A stretch of 64,000 bases of DNA from JBBSBL01 sp963735885. GTDB lineage: Bacteria; Actinomycetota; Thermoleophilia; Solirubrobacterales; Solirubrobacteraceae. Shown piece by piece: positions 25,253 to 33,972 of this stretch. Position 1 is the stretch's first letter, and each line of letters opens with the position of its first letter. Position numbers and translations under genes: made by a program. The stretch lies in contig CAVTMP010000007.1 of assembly GCA_963735885.1 (NCBI GenBank), positions 124,001 to 188,000 on the forward strand, given 5' to 3'. The notes under the pieces were generated by a model. The model saw nothing but the letters and a program-made list of their open reading frames with translations. It did not search any database and was not told the DNA's origin.

Positions 25253-26769
25253 GCGACGCGGCGCCGCTCCTCGCCGCGCTCGCGGCCCTCGCCGGCGTCA
25301 CCGGGACGTGGTCGCCGTGCGGCTTCTCGATGATCGAGACGCTGCGTCCCGGCGGCCGGGCCGGCGGGCGCCGGCCGGCGCTCGCCGCGTGTGCGGCGTT
25401 CGCGCTCGGCGCCGTGCTCGGCGGCGCCGCGCTGTTCGGCGGCCTCGGGGCGCTCGGCTCGCTCGTTCGCTCGGTGTCGCCGGAGGCGGCCACGGCGCTC
25501 GCCGTCGCCGTGGCGGCGCTCGCCGCGCTGGCGGAGGTGCTCGGCCTGCGGATCCGCCCGCAGGTTCGCCGTCAGGTTCCGGAGCCGTGGCGCCGCCGCC
25601 TGCCGCTGACGCTCGCCGCCGGTCTCTACGGCGTGCTGCTCGGCGTCGGGTTCGCGACGTTCGTGCTGACGCTCGCCGTCCCCGCGCTGGCCTTCGTCAC
25701 GCTGGCGCTCGGCGACCCGGCGCTCGGGGCGCTCGTCGGCGCGGCGTTCGGCGCCGGGCGCGCGCTGCCGGTCGCGCTCGTCGCGCCCGTCGCCGACCGC
25801 CCGCTCGGCGTCGCGATCACCGCGGCGATGGCCGAGCGCCCGCTGCTGCTCCGCGGCCTGCGCGCGGCCGACGGCCTCCTGCTCGCCGCGTGCGCGGTCG
25901 TGCTGGCCGCGGCGCCCGCGTCGGCGTCCGGGCCCGGGTCCACCGCCGCGGTGCGCCGCGTCGCCACCCGGGCGACCGACCCGAGCACCGCCGGCCGCGG
26001 GCTCGCCTGGCAGGCGCCGGGCCGCGGCGCGGTCGTCCGCGGCGCCGGTACCGCCCGCCACCCGCGCGGCACGGACCCCGCCCTCGCTCCCGGCCTGCTC
26101 GCCCTGCGTCGCGGCAACCGCGTGGTGGTCCGTCGCACCCGGGGCGGGGCGAGGGTGGTCGACCGCGTCGTGCCCGGAGCGGAGAAGCTCGCGGTCTCCC
26201 GGCGCTGGCTCGCGGTCCGGGTGACCCGGCGCGGCACCGCCCGCATCCTCGCCCGCCGCCTGCGCCGCGGCGGGCGCTTCCGCGTGGTGGCCACCGTTCG
26301 CGGCGCGCGCCGCCTCGGGCGCCCGGCGCTCGACGGGGATCGCCTCGTCTTCCACGTCGCCGGCGCGCGGGGCAGCGCGCTGCGCCTCGTCAACCTCCGG
26401 ACCGGCCGCGGCCGGGTCCTGCGGTCCTCGCCGGTGACGCAGTTCCTCAACCCGGCGATCGGGGCCCACCGCCTGCTCTACGTCGAGGTCGCAACGTGCG
26501 CGCAGCGCCTGCGCCTCGCGCCGCTCGGGCGGGGCGGGCGGACGCGCACGCTCCTCGCCATCGGCACCACGGCGCGTCGCGACTCGGGGAACGACCGCGG
26601 CCACACCGACCAGGGCGCGGGGCCCGGCCGCTGCCCGCGCGGGACGCCGCACCCCACCTCGCTGATGCTGTGGACCACGGCGCTCGCCCGCGGCACCGCC
26701 TACGTGACGCTCCTGCGTCCGCGCCGCGACGGCACCGTGCGCACGACCCTGGCGCGCGTGCGGGCCTGA
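25246..26769 (+). CDS. CcdA/DsbD-like membrane protein fused to a C-terminal beta-propeller-like domain
   Basis: A 507-aa protein. Residues 1-225 contain about six hydrophobic helices; the first carries GTWSPCGFSMIE, like the SPC motif of CcdA/DsbD electron carriers. A cleavable-looking stretch (APASASGPGST) leads to ~280 residues of short repeated strands (LALRRGNRVVVRRTRGG, WLAVRVTRRGTARILARR, LVFHVAGARGSALRLVNLRTG), typical of a propeller, probably outside the membrane. GTG 25246 overlaps the previous stop by 7 bp. It probably carries reducing equivalents across the membrane for its two neighbours; the propeller's role is unknown. Confidence 0.7.
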   Translation: MLSDAAPLLAALAALAGVTGTWSPCGFSMIETLRPGGRAGGRRPALAACAAFALGAVLGGAALFGGLGALGSLVRSVSPEAATALAVAVAALAALAEVLGLRIRPQVRRQVPEPWRRRLPLTLAAGLYGVLLGVGFATFVLTLAVPALAFVTLALGDPALGALVGAAFGAGRALPVALVAPVADRPLGVAITAAMAERPLLLRGLRAADGLLLAACAVVLAAAPASASGPGSTAAVRRVATRATDPSTAGRGLAWQAPGRGAVVRGAGTARHPRGTDPALAPGLLALRRGNRVVVRRTRGGARVVDRVVPGAEKLAVSRRWLAVRVTRRGTARILARRLRRGGRFRVVATVRGARRLGRPALDGDRLVFHVAGARGSALRLVNLRTGRGRVLRSSPVTQFLNPAIGAHRLLYVEVATCAQRLRLAPLGRGGRTRTLLAIGTTARRDSGNDRGHTDQGAGPGRCPRGTPHPTSLMLWTTALARGTAYVTLLRPRRDGTVRTTLARVRA

Positions 26770-26770
26770 G

Positions 26771-26974
26771 GTAGCTTTCGTCGCCTGCGGCAGCGCCGAG
26801 CGCGTGCTCGGTCCGATCGTCCTCGCGAAGGCCGCGCTCGAGCCCGAGGGTCGCTGGGCGCCGCTGCGCGAGCAGCTCGCCGAGCTCTACGGGGAGACGA
26901 ACCTCGCGGACGACGGCTCGCTGCTGATGGACCAGCAGTACCTCATCACCATCGCCGGCAAAGCGGGCGTTTAG
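26771..26974 (+). pseudogene. C-terminal remnant of a class I SAM-dependent methyltransferase
   Basis: This 67-codon open stretch has no start codon and begins right after the previous stop. It reads VAFVACGSAERVLGPIV, then LREQLAELYGETNLADDG, then QQYLITIAGKAGV and a TAG stop. The pattern (Leu-rich helix, N-ADDGS, YL-hydrophobic-A) is that of the tail of small class I methyltransferases. The catalytic SAM-binding part is absent. Either an old deletion removed the 5' part or the assembly lost it. The family call rests on the tail alone. Confidence 0.5.
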
Positions 26975-27030
26975 CAGGGCTTTTCACGCGAGTTTCACCG
27001 CGCGGCAACGGGCCGTGCGCATCGGCGCGG

Positions 27031-27036
27031 CATAGT
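27031..27036 (+). promoter_or_regulatory. -10-like hexamer CATAGT before the PHP phosphatase gene (leaderless type)
   Basis: CATAGT ends 6 nt before GTG 27043, so the transcript would start at about the start codon. Only a weak GGAG lies between, too close to serve well as a ribosome site. Confidence 0.4.
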
Positions 27037-27042
27037 GGAGGC

Positions 27043-27810
27043 GTGACCCCGCCCCGCGCCGAGCTCCACTTCCACCTCCTCCCGGGCGTCGACGACGGCC
27101 CGATCTCGATGGCGGAGAGCGTCGCGCTCGCCCGCGCCGCGGTGGCCGACGGGACCCGCCGGGTCGCGGTCACCCCGCACGCGGGCGACGTCGTCATCGC
27201 CGAGCTGCCTGGGCGCGTCGCGGCCGTCGGGGCGGCGCTGGACGACGCCGGCGTCGAGCTCGAGCTGCTCGTGGGCGCCGAGCTCATGGCCGGGCAGATC
27301 CTGCGGCTCGACGACGGCGAGCTCCGGACCATCGCGCTCGGCCCGTCCGGCGCGCCCTTCCAGCTCCTGGAGGGCCCGTTCGGCAGCCGGATGGACGGGA
27401 CGCGCGCGGGCGCCGACCGCCTCCGCGCCCGCGGCTACGACGTGCTGATCGCCCACCCGGAGCGCTGCGAGGGGTGGTTCCACGACGACGGGGCGCCGCT
27501 GGAGGCCGAGGTCGCGGCGGGAGGCGTGCTGCAGCTCACGGCCGGCTCGCTGACCGGCGCCCACGGCGAGGCGGCGCGCCGGCGGGCGTTCGAGATCGTC
27601 GCCGCCGGCCGGCCGGCCATCGTCGCCTCCGACGCGCACGGCACGCGCTACCGACCACCGGCGCTCGGCGAGGCGCACGCCGCGCTGCTCGACGGCGGCG
27701 TGCCGCGCGCCCGGGCGGACGAGCTCGTCGACCTCGCGCCCGCCCGGGCGCTGCGCGAGGGCCTCGCCGCGGTGGCCGGCGCGGCGGACGCCGCCCGCCG
27801 CGCGGCCTGA
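27043..27810 (+). CDS. PHP-domain protein, CpsB/YwqE-type tyrosine phosphatase-like
   Basis: A 255-aa PHP-fold metal enzyme. Metal ligands are visible in LHFHLLPGVDDGP (residues ~7-19), VTPHAGD, GAELM, IAHPERC and ASDAHG, in the order usual for PHP proteins. The N-terminal HxHLLPGVDDG pattern is that of CpsB/YwqE manganese-dependent phosphotyrosine phosphatases that control capsule export, but no capsule gene lies nearby. Cytosolic; start GTG 27043. The frame is intact. Confidence 0.82.
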   Translation: MTPPRAELHFHLLPGVDDGPISMAESVALARAAVADGTRRVAVTPHAGDVVIAELPGRVAAVGAALDDAGVELELLVGAELMAGQILRLDDGELRTIALGPSGAPFQLLEGPFGSRMDGTRAGADRLRARGYDVLIAHPERCEGWFHDDGAPLEAEVAAGGVLQLTAGSLTGAHGEAARRRAFEIVAAGRPAIVASDAHGTRYRPPALGEAHAALLDGGVPRARADELVDLAPARALREGLAAVAGAADAARRAA

Positions 27811-27833
27811 GCGCCCGCCGCGCGGCCGACCTC

Positions 27834-27839
27834 TAGCGT
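27834..27839 (+). promoter_or_regulatory. -10-like hexamer TAGCGT before the three-repeat protein gene (leaderless type)
   Basis: TAGCGT ends 9 nt before ATG 27849 and lies just after the stop of the PHP gene. No Shine-Dalgarno site precedes the ATG. Confidence 0.4.
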
Positions 27840-27848
27840 TCCACCTTC

Positions 27849-28199
27849 ATGGTCGAGCCGCACGCCCTGCCCCCCGGCGCCCGCAGCGTCCTCCTGGCGC
27901 CGGCGCGCGTCACCCGAGCGGTCGCCGCGGCCGACACCGATCCGGAACGCCGCTGGATGCTCCGCCTTCCCCGCGAGGTCCGACGGAGCTTCGTCGCGGA
28001 GGTCATCGACGCGGGCGGCGACGCCGCGGCGCAGGAGCGCTGGATGCTGCTCCAGGACGACGCGGTCCGCGCGTCCTACGTCGCGGACGTCCTCGCGCAC
28101 GCCGACCCCGACCCGCGCGAGCTCTGGATGCTGCGCCAGCCGCGGAAGGTCCGGGAGTCCTACGTGCGCGAGGTGCTCGAGGCCGGCGGCGAGCGCTGA
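27849..28199 (+). CDS. Small protein of three ~33-residue WML/SYV repeats, function unknown
   Basis: A 116-aa soluble protein not recognised as a known family. After ~28 residues it consists of three related units: ERRWMLRLPREVRRSFVAEV, then QERWMLLQDDAVRASYVADV, then RELWMLRQPRKVRESYVREV, each followed by 8-11 residues. The shared core is [ER]-x-WML-x(3-4)-VR-x-S[YF]V-x-[EDR]VL, predicted as two short helices per unit. There is no signal peptide, membrane segment or Cys. It stands alone, with its own candidate promoter, between a PHP phosphatase and a convergent phospholipase C gene. Regular repeats suggest protein or ligand binding; this is inference. Confidence 0.75.
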   Translation: MVEPHALPPGARSVLLAPARVTRAVAAADTDPERRWMLRLPREVRRSFVAEVIDAGGDAAAQERWMLLQDDAVRASYVADVLAHADPDPRELWMLRQPRKVRESYVREVLEAGGER

Positions 28200-28217
28200 G
28201 CGCCGCCCCCGGATCCC

Positions 28218-29760
28218 CTAGCGACCGCGGCCGCGGTGGCCGCCGTGCTCGCGGTGGTGCCCGTGGCGCGGGGGCCGCGTCGGGCACGGGCCGCTCGGCC
28301 GCCGGGCCCGCCCGGGCTCCTGCCCCGGCATCTGGTTCTCCGTCGGCACCACCGGCACCGTGCGGAACCCGTTGCACGTCCCCGTCGTCACGCGCGGGTC
28401 GTCCGCCGAGGGCTGCGGGAGGGGCGGCACGACCGCGTCCGGCGCAGCGAAGTTGAACGCCTCGACGAGGTCGTCCACGGCGCGCCGCCGCCAGCGGGTG
28501 AGGTTCGGGACCTCCGCGCCGAAGCGCGTCTCGAGCAGGCGCAGCACCGAGGTGTGGTCGAACCGCTTCGAGCTCACGAGCCCGCCGCGCGCGAACGGCG
28601 ACACGATGAGCGTCGGGACCCGGAACCCCAGCCCGATCGGCCCCGGGATGCCGTCCGCGACGGCCGGCAGCGGGTCGACCGTGAGGAACTCGCCGGGCGT
28701 GCCGGGCGGCGGCGTGTCCGGCCGCACGTGATCGAAGAAGCCGCCGTTCTCGTCGTAGGTGACGATCAGCGCCGTCTTCGCCCAGAGCTTCGGGTCGGCG
28801 GTCAGCGCCTTCAGCGTCTGGGAGACGGCGTACTCGCCGAGGGAGGGCGCCGTGCGGCGGATGCTCGGTCTGGAAGAACGACGGCAGCACCCAGGAGACC
28901 GCCGGCAGCTCGCTCGAGGCGCAGTCGGCCTCGAAGTCGGCCGGGTAGGTCGGCGTGATCCCCTTCGCCTTCAGCGTCGGGTTGGTCTGGAAGTTGCGGA
29001 AGTACGGGAGCACGTTCTGGAAGCTCCCCGCGATCGGCGAGGTGTAGACCTTCCAGGGGACGCCGCGCGCCTCGAGCTGCTCCGGGTAGGTCGTCCAGGT
29101 GAAGCGGCCGGCGTACTCGCCGCGACGGGCGACGAGCGTCTCGAGCAGCGGACCGCCGTTCTCTCCGGACGGGTCGAGCATCCCCGACATCGCGTAGAGC
29201 CGGTTCGGGTCGGTCGGGCCGATCACCGAGCTGAAGAAGTCGTCGCAGAGCGTGAAGTTGTCGGCCAGCGCGAAGTAGAAGCCGAGGTCCTGGCGCTCGT
29301 AGTAGCCCATCGTGAGCGCGGCCTTCTCGGGGCCGTTGACGTCCTTGCGCGCGAGGTAGAAGCCGTCCATTTGCCCGCCGTTCCACGACCGGTGCTGGGC
29401 CCCCCACTCGTGGTCGATGTCGTTCGTGCACTCGGCGACGCCGTTGAAGGAGTCGAGGTGGTACGGGAGGATCTCCCCGTCGAAGCCCGGCGCCTCGTAG
29501 CCGGGTTGCGCGAAGTGCCGGCGCCCGCGGTGGTCCGCGAAGCCGCGCACGCCCCGGTACGTGCCGAAGTAGTGGTCGAACGAGCGGTTCTCGTTCATCA
29601 GGATCACGACGTGCTCGATGTCCTGGAGGCGCCCGCAGCGCGGGCCCCACGCCAGCGCGTCGAGCAGGGTCGGATCCAGGCCGGCCAGTCCGACCGCCGC
29701 GCCGCCGGCGGCCCCCGCCCGCAGGAGGTCCCTCCGCGTCAGTCCGGTGTGCACGTCCAT
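28218..29760 (-). CDS. Tat-exported phospholipase C / phosphoesterase (AcpA-type), one frameshift
   Basis: An ~513-aa enzyme of the bacterial phospholipase C family. The N-terminus has a Tat signal (TRRDLLRAGAAGGAAVG). Metal and active-site segments are VVILMNENRSFDHYFGTYRG, the DHEWGAQHRSWN block, SVIGPTDPNRLYAMSG, TYDENGGFFDHV and the final VSPFARGG plus FDHTSVLRLLE. An extra base near 28854 breaks the frame. The tail is His-rich (RHGHHREHGGHRG). Start ATG 29760 has GGGAGGCG before it. It should hydrolyse phospholipids or phosphate esters outside the cell, and may supply phosphate or acyl groups. Confidence 0.9.
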
Positions 29761-29789
29761 GTCCGCCTCCCGAGATAGCTGGCGGACCG

Positions 29790-29795
29790 ACGCTA
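29790..29795 (-). promoter_or_regulatory. -10-like hexamer TAGCGT upstream of the phospholipase C gene
   Basis: On the minus strand TAGCGT lies 29 nt before ATG 29760. With the ribosome site GGGAGGCG in between, this fits an ordinary leadered transcript. Confidence 0.3.
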
Positions 29796-29890
29796 CCCGA
29801 GAGAGCGCCCGCGGGGCAAGTGCGGCGGGCGGGTCTCCCCCCGGACGCGGCTCCGGGGTCTCCACGGCTGACATGCTCGCGCCGATCCGT

Positions 29891-29896
29891 CAGGCT
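29891..29896 (+). promoter_or_regulatory. -10-like hexamer CAGGCT before the first WS/DGAT gene (leaderless type)
   Basis: CAGGCT ends 8 nt before ATG 29905, and the bases between (CCCCGCCC) hold no ribosome site. It differs by one base from the TAGGCT seen before two other genes. Confidence 0.4.
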
Positions 29897-29904
29897 CCCC
29901 GCCC

Positions 29905-31320
29905 ATGACCCGCCACGCGATGGGCAGCGCCGACGCGGCTTGGCTCCACATGGACCGGCCGACGAACCTCATGATCATCAACGGGGTCCTGTGGTTCGAC
30001 ACGCCGCTCGACGCCGGCGCCTTCCGCGAGATCCTCCGCACGCGCCTCGTCGACCGCTATCCCCGCTTCCGGCGGCGCGTGGTGGAGTCCGGGATCGGCC
30101 TCGGGGGCGCGCAGTGGGAGGACGACCCGCTGTTCGACCTCGATCGCCACGTCCACCACGTGGCGCTCCCCGCGCCCGGCGACCGCGCCGCGCTCCAGGC
30201 GTTCGTCGCCGACCGGATGGTCGAGCCGCTCGATCGCGCCAAGCCGCTGTGGGAGTTCCACGTCATCGACGGCTTCGGCGACGGGGGCGCCGTCCTCGCG
30301 CGCATCCACCACTGCATCGCCGACGGCATCGCCCTCGCCCGGGTGCTCCTCTCGCTGACCGACGGCGAGCCGGACGTCGGGCTCGAGCCCCCCTCGGCGG
30401 AGGAACGGGCCGGCTGGCTGGGCCGCATCGTCGCCGCCGCCGGGCCGGCCGCGGCCGCGCTCTCGGCGACGCGCGGGGCGGCCGACGTGCTCTGGCACGA
30501 GGGGCTCGACCTGCTCGTCCATCCCGCGCACGTCGTCGACCTCGCCGGCACGGCGCGCGAGGACGTGGCGACGGCCGCCCGGCTCGCGGTCGCGCCGCGC
30601 GACCCCGACACCGTCTTCAAGGGCGACCTGCAGCTCGCCAACCGCGTCGCGTGGACGGACCCGATCCCGCTCGACGACGTCAAGGCGCTGGCCCACGCTC
30701 ACCGCGCGACCGTGAACGACGTGCTCGTCGCGGCGCTGAGCGGGGCGCTGCGCACCTATCTCGTCGAGCGGCAGAGCATGGTCGAGGAGATCCACGCCAT
30801 GGTCCCGTTCAACCTCCGGCCGCTGGACCAGCCGCTCCCGCGCGAGCTCGGCAACCGGTTCGGGCTCGTCTCGCTCGCGCTGCCCGTCGGGATGCCCGAG
30901 CCGGCGGCCCGGCTGCAGGAGGTGATGCACCGGATGGCGGAGATCAAGCGCTCGCCCGAGGCGCCGGTCGCCTACGCCATCCTCGGGGCGATGGGCGTGA
31001 CGCCCGTCCAGGTCGAGACGGCGATCGTCGACCTCTTCACCTCCCAGGGCTCGCTCGTCGTCACGAACGTGCCGGGCCCGCGAGCGACCGTGACGCTCGC
31101 CGGCAACCCCGTGCGCGGCGTGCTCGTGTGGGCGCCGACGTCGGGCAGCGTCGGCATGAGCGTCGCGATCCTGAGCTACGCCGGCGACGTCGTCGTCGGC
31201 CTCGTGAGCGACGCCGGGCTCGTGCCCGATCCCGAGCGGATCGCCGACGCGTTCACCGCCGAGGTCGAGACGCTCAGCGCGCTGCCCGCCGGGCGCCCGC
31301 CTCCGGGCGGCTGGGCGTAG
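29905..31320 (+). CDS. WS/DGAT-family O-acyltransferase (first of three)
   Basis: A 471-aa wax ester synthase/diacylglycerol acyltransferase-like enzyme. The catalytic HHxxxDG motif is intact (IHHCIADG, His135-His136). The PLWEFHVIDGF segment precedes it, and the C-terminal half has TVNDVLVAALSGALR and VTNVPGPRATV, all family marks. It would transfer an acyl group from acyl-CoA to diacylglycerol or an alcohol at the membrane face. Its 3' end overlaps the convergent patatin gene by 47 bp. The frame is intact. Confidence 0.92.
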   Translation: MTRHAMGSADAAWLHMDRPTNLMIINGVLWFDTPLDAGAFREILRTRLVDRYPRFRRRVVESGIGLGGAQWEDDPLFDLDRHVHHVALPAPGDRAALQAFVADRMVEPLDRAKPLWEFHVIDGFGDGGAVLARIHHCIADGIALARVLLSLTDGEPDVGLEPPSAEERAGWLGRIVAAAGPAAAALSATRGAADVLWHEGLDLLVHPAHVVDLAGTAREDVATAARLAVAPRDPDTVFKGDLQLANRVAWTDPIPLDDVKALAHAHRATVNDVLVAALSGALRTYLVERQSMVEEIHAMVPFNLRPLDQPLPRELGNRFGLVSLALPVGMPEPAARLQEVMHRMAEIKRSPEAPVAYAILGAMGVTPVQVETAIVDLFTSQGSLVVTNVPGPRATVTLAGNPVRGVLVWAPTSGSVGMSVAILSYAGDVVVGLVSDAGLVPDPERIADAFTAEVETLSALPAGRPPPGGWA

Positions 31321-32452
31321 ACCGCGCGGCGGCCCGGCGACGGGCCCCCGCCGGCGGGCGGGCGGGCGCGAACCGCCGGGCGGCGAGCACCCGGAAGTCC
31401 GGCCACGTCGCCGCCGGCCCGGGCGGCCGCGCCACGAGCCCGGGAAGACCGCGCGGCAGGGCGGCGAGCCGCTCGCCGAGCGGCGTCTCGTGCAGATGCG
31501 CGGTCATCGTCTCCACGGCCGTCATGAGGACCCGGTGCCGGCGGCGGCGGCTCATCAGGTTCGTGCCCATCGCGTCGAGGTCGTGGACCGTGGGCTGGAC
31601 GAGCACGACCTCCGTCCCGGCGGCGCGCAGCCGCCTCGCCTCGGCGCCGAGCCGGCGCCCGGACGCCTGGCGCATGCCCATCGCGAGCCGCTCCCCGAGC
31701 GTGCGGGGCTCCGTCGCGTGCAGGGAGGAGGTCGGGTTGAGGCAGACGACGAGGTCGAGCCGCTCGCGCGCGACCACGTCGAGGTTCGAGGTGGACCGCA
31801 CGCCGCCGTCGACGTAGCGCCGCCCGCCGATCTCCACCGCCCGGTAGAAGCCCGGGATCGCGCACGACGCCGCGACCGCGTCGGGCAGCTCGGCCGGCGG
31901 CGCGTCCCCGCGGCCGAACGCGACGGAGCGGCCCGTCCGGTAGTCGACGGCCATCGCCCAGAACCCGCGGTGCGGAGCCCAGGGCGCGTCGCAGGCGCGG
32001 CGCACGGTGTCCTTCAGCGGCTCGGTCGAGACCGGGCCGTGCGGCAGCCAGCCCGCGATGAGCGCGGCGGGCGAGTGACGGTAGGGCCGCGCGAGCGAGC
32101 CGAGCGCGAGGCGCCACGAGCCGGGGCCGAGGACCGGCACGCCGCGGTGCAGACGAAACGCGGCGCCCGCCGAGCGGTCGGCCTCCGAGGCCTCCTCGCC
32201 GGCGGCGTCGGCGAGGCCGTCGAAGTCCTCCTCCGCGGAGTGGGCGACCATGAACCACGGCGGCACGCCGGAGGCGAGCAGCGCCCCGACCATCGAGCCG
32301 GCCGAGGTGCCGACGAGCCGCTCGGCGGAGCCCGGGTCCCAGCCGGTCTCGGTGGCGATCGCGTGGAGCGCGCCGACGAGCCAGGCGCCGCCGAGCACTC
32401 CGCCCGCGCCGAGCACGACCCCGACCCGTGGACCGTCGTCGGTCTTCCTCAC
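31274..32452 (-). CDS. Patatin-like phospholipase
   Basis: A 392-aa patatin-fold serine acylhydrolase. The oxyanion-hole stretch GVVLGAGGVLGGAW is followed by the nucleophile elbow GTSAGS (GxSxG), and the catalytic Asp lies in YVDGGVRS. It probably releases fatty acids from lipids. It is placed head-on against one WS/DGAT gene, overlapping its end by 47 bp, and 9 bp downstream of another, so lipid synthesis and breakdown genes alternate here. Start GTG 32452; the C-terminal ~40 residues are Arg/Ala/Pro-rich and may be of little importance. Confidence 0.88.
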   Translation of the reverse strand: MRKTDDGPRVGVVLGAGGVLGGAWLVGALHAIATETGWDPGSAERLVGTSAGSMVGALLASGVPPWFMVAHSAEEDFDGLADAAGEEASEADRSAGAAFRLHRGVPVLGPGSWRLALGSLARPYRHSPAALIAGWLPHGPVSTEPLKDTVRRACDAPWAPHRGFWAMAVDYRTGRSVAFGRGDAPPAELPDAVAASCAIPGFYRAVEIGGRRYVDGGVRSTSNLDVVARERLDLVVCLNPTSSLHATEPRTLGERLAMGMRQASGRRLGAEARRLRAAGTEVVLVQPTVHDLDAMGTNLMSRRRRHRVLMTAVETMTAHLHETPLGERLAALPRGLPGLVARPPGPAATWPDFRVLAARRFAPARPPAGARRRAAARSTPSRPEAGARRAAR

Positions 32453-32461
32453 GGCGTCGCG

Positions 32462-33928
32462 CTACCCACGCCGCACCGGCCGGCCCGTGCGCCGCCCCGC
32501 GTGGGTGACGCCCGCGATCCGGCGCAGCTCCTCGAGCGAGTCCTCGAGGCCCTCGACCGCGACGTCGAGGTCCGGCACCGTCGCCCGGTCGGCGTTGATC
32601 CCGAACACGAGCCCGCCGTCGTAGCTCACGATCGCGATGCCGAGCGCGTGCTCCGCGAACAGCGGCACGAGCGGCATGACCTCGCGCATCGGCGCGCCGA
32701 ACGCGTAGAGCGTCGTCTGCGGCCCCGGCACGTTCGTGACCGTCACGTTGAACAGGCGCGCCGAGAAGAGCGCGCGCGCCGCGGCCGCGTGCACTGCGGG
32801 CGGCGCGAGGCCGACGACGTCCATGATCGTGCTGCCGCCGACCCCCGCGCTCCCGGACTTCAGCGCCGCGGCCCCGCGCGACGCGGCCGCATAGCGCTCG
32901 GCCGGGTCCTCGACGTCGACGGGGAGCGCGATGAACAGCGAGGTGATCTGGTTGCCCATCTCCAGCGCCTCGCTCGCGCGGCGCACGTTGACGGGCACCA
33001 TCGCGCGCATCCCCGCGGGCGGGGTCTCGCCGCGCGAGAGCAGCAGCCGCCGCAGCGCGCCCGCGCACGCGGCGAGCACGACGTCGTTGACGGTCCCGCC
33101 GAGCTCGCGCTTGATGCCCTTGAGCTCGGCGAGCGGCGCGCGGACGACGGCGAAGCGGCGGGCGGTGCCGAGCGGCTCGTTCAGCGAGGTGTGCGGCGCG
33201 GCCAGCAGCTCGTCGCGCACGAGCACCTCGGCGGCCGCGCGTGAGCGGCCGGCCAGGTCGGCGACCTTGCCGGGATGGACCGCGAGGTCCGCGCCCGCGC
33301 GCGCCCCGCGGAGCAGCAGCGCCGGGGGCATCCGGACGAGGGCGCCGAGCGTCGAGCCGCCGTGGTCGCCGTCCCCGTCGTCGTCCGGCGGGGGCTCCGC
33401 CTCCGGCGCGGGCTCCGGCTCCTCCGCCGGCGGCTCCGGCGTCGCGTCGAGCATCACGTGGCCGATGTCGACCGAGCCGACGCCGTCGACGAGGCAGTGG
33501 TGGGTCTTGTTGACCAGCGCCCAGCGGCCGTCCTGCAGCCCGTCGAGCAGGACCATCTCCCACAGCGGCATCCGGCGGTCGAGGCGGTGCGACCAGTAGT
33601 CGCCGAGCCACTCGAGCAGCTCGGGATCCCCGCCGGGCGCCGGCAGCGTCGCGTGGCGCACGTGGGACTCGAGCTCGGCCTCCGCGTCGCTCCGCTCCCA
33701 GGTCGGCCAGCGCAGCCCGCCCGTGTGCGGCTCCGACAGCGTCGTCGCGAAGCGCGGCAGCCGACCGAAGCGCCGGCGCAGCAGCTCGCGGACCTGCTCG
33801 ATCCCGGGGCTCCCGCCGCCCGGCAGCGGATCGAACACCGCCGCCGAGCCGATGTGCATGTGGGCACCCTCCTCGGCGTCCTCGAGCTCGAGGAAGATCG
33901 CGTCCACCGGGTCGAGCTGGTCGCCCAT
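32462..33928 (-). CDS. WS/DGAT-family O-acyltransferase (second of three)
   Basis: A 488-aa enzyme with the intact catalytic motif THHCLVDG, the PLWEMVLLDGLQDGRWALVNK segment before it, GTVNDVVLAACAGALR and TNVPGPQT. A low-complexity acidic Pro/Glu/Asp insert (around residues 165-185) separates the two halves. Start ATG 33928 has no ribosome site, but TATCGT lies 6 nt upstream. It lies between another WS/DGAT gene and the patatin gene on the same strand. The frame is intact. Confidence 0.92.
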   Translation of the reverse strand: MGDQLDPVDAIFLELEDAEEGAHMHIGSAAVFDPLPGGGSPGIEQVRELLRRRFGRLPRFATTLSEPHTGGLRWPTWERSDAEAELESHVRHATLPAPGGDPELLEWLGDYWSHRLDRRMPLWEMVLLDGLQDGRWALVNKTHHCLVDGVGSVDIGHVMLDATPEPPAEEPEPAPEAEPPPDDDGDGDHGGSTLGALVRMPPALLLRGARAGADLAVHPGKVADLAGRSRAAAEVLVRDELLAAPHTSLNEPLGTARRFAVVRAPLAELKGIKRELGGTVNDVVLAACAGALRRLLLSRGETPPAGMRAMVPVNVRRASEALEMGNQITSLFIALPVDVEDPAERYAAASRGAAALKSGSAGVGGSTIMDVVGLAPPAVHAAAARALFSARLFNVTVTNVPGPQTTLYAFGAPMREVMPLVPLFAEHALGIAIVSYDGGLVFGINADRATVPDLDVAVEGLEDSLEELRRIAGVTHAGRRTGRPVRRG

Positions 33929-33934
33929 GACGCG

Positions 33935-33940
33935 ACGATA
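33935..33940 (-). promoter_or_regulatory. -10-like hexamer TATCGT before the second WS/DGAT gene (leaderless type)
   Basis: On the minus strand TATCGT ends 6 nt before ATG 33928; the gap CGCGTC holds no ribosome site. It implies this gene can be read separately from the WS/DGAT gene upstream. Confidence 0.4.
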
Positions 33941-33972
33941 CCCCCGCGCGGCCGGGCCGCCGTCCGCGAGAA

